In this document: positions 63,873 to 64,000 of the stretch, piece by piece
Layout of the letters: every line of letters begins with the position of its first letter
Numbering within the stretch: the first letter of the stretch is position 1
Assembly (NCBI RefSeq): GCF_019219825.1
Contig: NZ_JAHUXH010000008.1
Coordinates: 230,126 to 294,125 of the forward strand
DNA length: 64,000 bases
Source: Streptomyces sp. TRM70350
GTDB lineage: Bacteria; Actinomycetota; Actinomycetes; Streptomycetales; Streptomycetaceae
Direction of reading: 5' to 3'
Notes under the pieces: model-generated
Databases searched by the model: none
Told to the model about the DNA's origin: nothing
What the model saw: only the letters and a program-made list of their open reading frames with translations
Position numbers and translations under genes: made by a program

Positions 63873-63910
63873 GGTCCGGCGGCCCCCATTGGGGTGGGGA
63901 CCGCCGGACC
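63873..63910. terminator. Hairpin downstream of the hendecad-repeat gene
   Basis: GGTCCGGCGG (63873-63882) pairs with CCGCCGGACC (63901-63910), with CCCC/GGGG pairing inside. It probably ends the secreted-protein transcript; no T-run. Confidence 0.6.
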
Positions 63911-63964
63911 GAAGCCCCGCGGGAAGGACCGACCGTTGGTCCCCCACCGGGGCAGTTGCCCAAG

Positions 63965-64000
63965 GGGCCTCACCGGGCCAACCCCAGCCCGGTGAGGCCC
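63965..64000. terminator. 13-bp inverted repeat at the window edge
   Basis: GGGCCTCACCGGG (63965-63977) and its perfect complement (63988-64000) flank a 10-base loop. Probably a terminator serving a convergent gene beyond the window. Confidence 0.65.

Noticed and set aside
61289..63973. 894-codon minus-strand frame opposite the hendecad-repeat gene
   Set aside because: Shadow of the repetitive plus-strand gene, which has a clear signal peptide.

Overview
The window is high-GC actinobacterial chromosome, almost certainly Streptomyces. Codon third positions are nearly all G/C, several starts are GTG or TTG, many genes look leaderless, and the sporulation regulators WhiD and BldM sit side by side. 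There is no sign of a prophage, insertion sequence, CRISPR array, rRNA or tRNA gene. It reads as a core-chromosome segment with several fast-evolving repetitive inserts.

Layout. 1-4.3 kb: an SDR oxidoreductase, a membrane-anchored multicopper oxidase and a MOSC protein, divergent from a LysR regulator. 4.4-10.5 kb: whiD and bldM divergent, then a 0.9 kb tandem-repeat tract, a ShbA/SigD-type sigma factor, guaB and guaB3. 10.7-13.9 kb: a nucleotide-sugar dehydrogenase homologue that lacks its catalytic residues, divergent from glpD. 14-25.5 kb: a block of six Hanks-type serine/threonine kinase genes on one strand. One is a pseudokinase with a large repeat insertion; four of the other five carry an extracytoplasmic C-terminal domain. 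25.6-29 kb: a GabD2-type aldehyde dehydrogenase and a cholesterol-oxidase-like GMC oxidoreductase, probably one operon. 29.1-34.4 kb: an LAXTG (sortase E type) surface protein, chorismate mutase, guaA, an FMN-binding split-barrel protein and a class II aldolase. 34.7-41.2 kb: membrane proteins, a PspC membrane protein and a PspC-type histidine kinase/response regulator pair. 41.2-50.1 kb: two NlpC/P60 hydrolases (one behind a c-di-AMP ydaO riboswitch), PcrA helicase, an M23 peptidase and a lipase. 50.8 kb: icmB. 51.4-59.8 kb: a five-gene two-way locus, DUF5691 and SWIM-zinc-finger proteins on the left, MoxR-type AAA ATPase, DUF5682 and VWA proteins on the right. 60-63.7 kb: two secreted, highly repetitive proteins.

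How the genes fit together. The purine genes guaB, guaB3 and guaA make GMP. whiD, bldM and the sigma factor control development and growth. The order whiB3-type gene, sigD-type gene, guaB2, guaB3, choD-type oxidase recalls the whiB3-sigD-guaB2-guaB3-choD order of Mycobacterium tuberculosis (from memory), so this is an ancient actinobacterial neighbourhood into which the kinase block has been inserted. The cell-wall hydrolases form a second functional group, partly under c-di-AMP control.

The best candidate for a poorly described system is the DUF5691/SWIM/MoxR/DUF5682/VWA locus. Next come the kinase and pseudokinase block, and the Cys-rich 13-residue repeat tract between bldM and the sigma factor gene. 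Family names are from reading motifs without database searches; DUF numbers are from memory.
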